The translations under genes were made by a program, and so were the position numbers. A DNA stretch of 45,279 bases from Thermoflexales bacterium (GTDB lineage: Bacteria; Chloroflexota; Anaerolineae; J036; Brachytrichaceae). Shown piece by piece: positions 45,196-45,279 of the stretch. The first letter of the stretch is position 1. Each line of letters starts with the position of its first letter. The stretch covers positions 1-45,279 of the forward strand of contig JAIBCK010000019.1 of NCBI GenBank assembly GCA_019694215.1, in the 5' to 3' direction. The notes under the pieces are model-generated. The model was not told the DNA's origin, ran no database searches, and saw only the letters and a program-made list of their open reading frames with translations.

Positions 45196-45279
45196 ATGAA
45201 CATAGCCGAATGCCCCGAGTGCGGGGCGCAAATCGAATTCAAGAGTGCGCCGGTCAAGAATGAGCTGGTCCGCTGCGCC
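45196..45279 (+). CDS. lysW: LysW-type amino-group carrier protein, cut by window edge
   Basis: The first 28 residues show a zinc-ribbon half with CPECG (Cys6, Cys9) and a third Cys27 opening the second knuckle; the pattern MNIAECPECGAQIEF fits LysW/ArgW carriers, which hold alpha-aminoadipate or glutamate through a C-terminal glutamate during lysine or arginine synthesis. That C-terminal EDWGE-type tail lies past the edge and cannot be seen. Another small zinc-ribbon protein is possible. Strong Shine-Dalgarno before ATG 45196. Confidence 0.7.
   Translation, partial: MNIAECPECGAQIEFKSAPVKNELVRCA

Overview
The window reads as a high-GC bacterial chromosome segment, most likely from the Chloroflexota (an Anaerolineae-like or uncultivated lineage). 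This is inference from gene content and style: a very large secreted protein ending in FLPLIHR (a tail type I associate with Chloroflexota exported proteins), a LysW-type carrier protein, a DUF2277 gene, a trp operon under a T-box, and many genes that seem to be translated from leaderless or nearly leaderless mRNAs. There are no rRNA or tRNA genes, CRISPR arrays or insertion sequences, so this looks like core chromosome rather than an island.

Layout. (1) 1-848, minus: a Xer-type tyrosine recombinase cut by the window edge. It diverges, from a symmetric bidirectional -10 element, from (2) 891-6997, plus: a compact serA-hisC-hisB-hisH-hisA-hisF-hisIE amino acid operon. (3) 7060-8118: sucD with a lysine/alanine/proline-rich tail, then a terminator. 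(4) 8172-11751: a GT4 glycosyltransferase, a MenC/N-acylamino acid racemase-like enolase (minus) and a fluoride-clade CLC transporter that lacks the gating glutamate. (5) 11820-17059: a heterodimeric ABC exporter, a Gfo/Idh oxidoreductase and a group II truncated haemoglobin in one run. (6) 17028-24582, minus: a zinc-ribbon/L7-L12-like/membrane/beta-propeller protein and an approximately 1,870-residue secreted multidomain protein. (7) 24693-28153: mobA diverging from a CYTH-CHAD gene across only 17 bp, an S51-like protein with a CysS-like C-terminus, and DUF2277. (8) 28201-31854, minus: a sulfur-handling operon (PocR-type regulator, SQR-like flavoprotein, DUF1641, TusE/DsrC, DsrE2). (9) 32018-36096, minus: cupin plus Gfo/Idh, then a tungstate ABC transporter (tupABC). 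(10) 36154-39655, plus: T-box leader and trpEGD. (11) 39687-45058, minus: ileS, a KAP-NTPase/pseudo-LspA fusion, and a normal lspA. (12) 45196 to the edge, plus: the start of a LysW-like gene.

How it fits together. Most genes are housekeeping: histidine, serine and tryptophan synthesis, isoleucyl-tRNA charging, lipoprotein maturation, and molybdopterin guanylation beside tungstate uptake. The most unusual elements are the five-gene sulfur/flavoprotein operon with its own PocR sensor, the KAP/pseudo-signal-peptidase fusion next to the true lspA, the CLC homologue with a replaced gating residue, and a window-wide promoter habit. In that habit, genes at the head of transcripts carry a TANNNT/GATAAT hexamer 5-14 nt before the start codon and no Shine-Dalgarno, while many operon-internal genes carry a Shine-Dalgarno or overlap the gene before them. 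Functions come from motifs recognised by eye. No database search was run.
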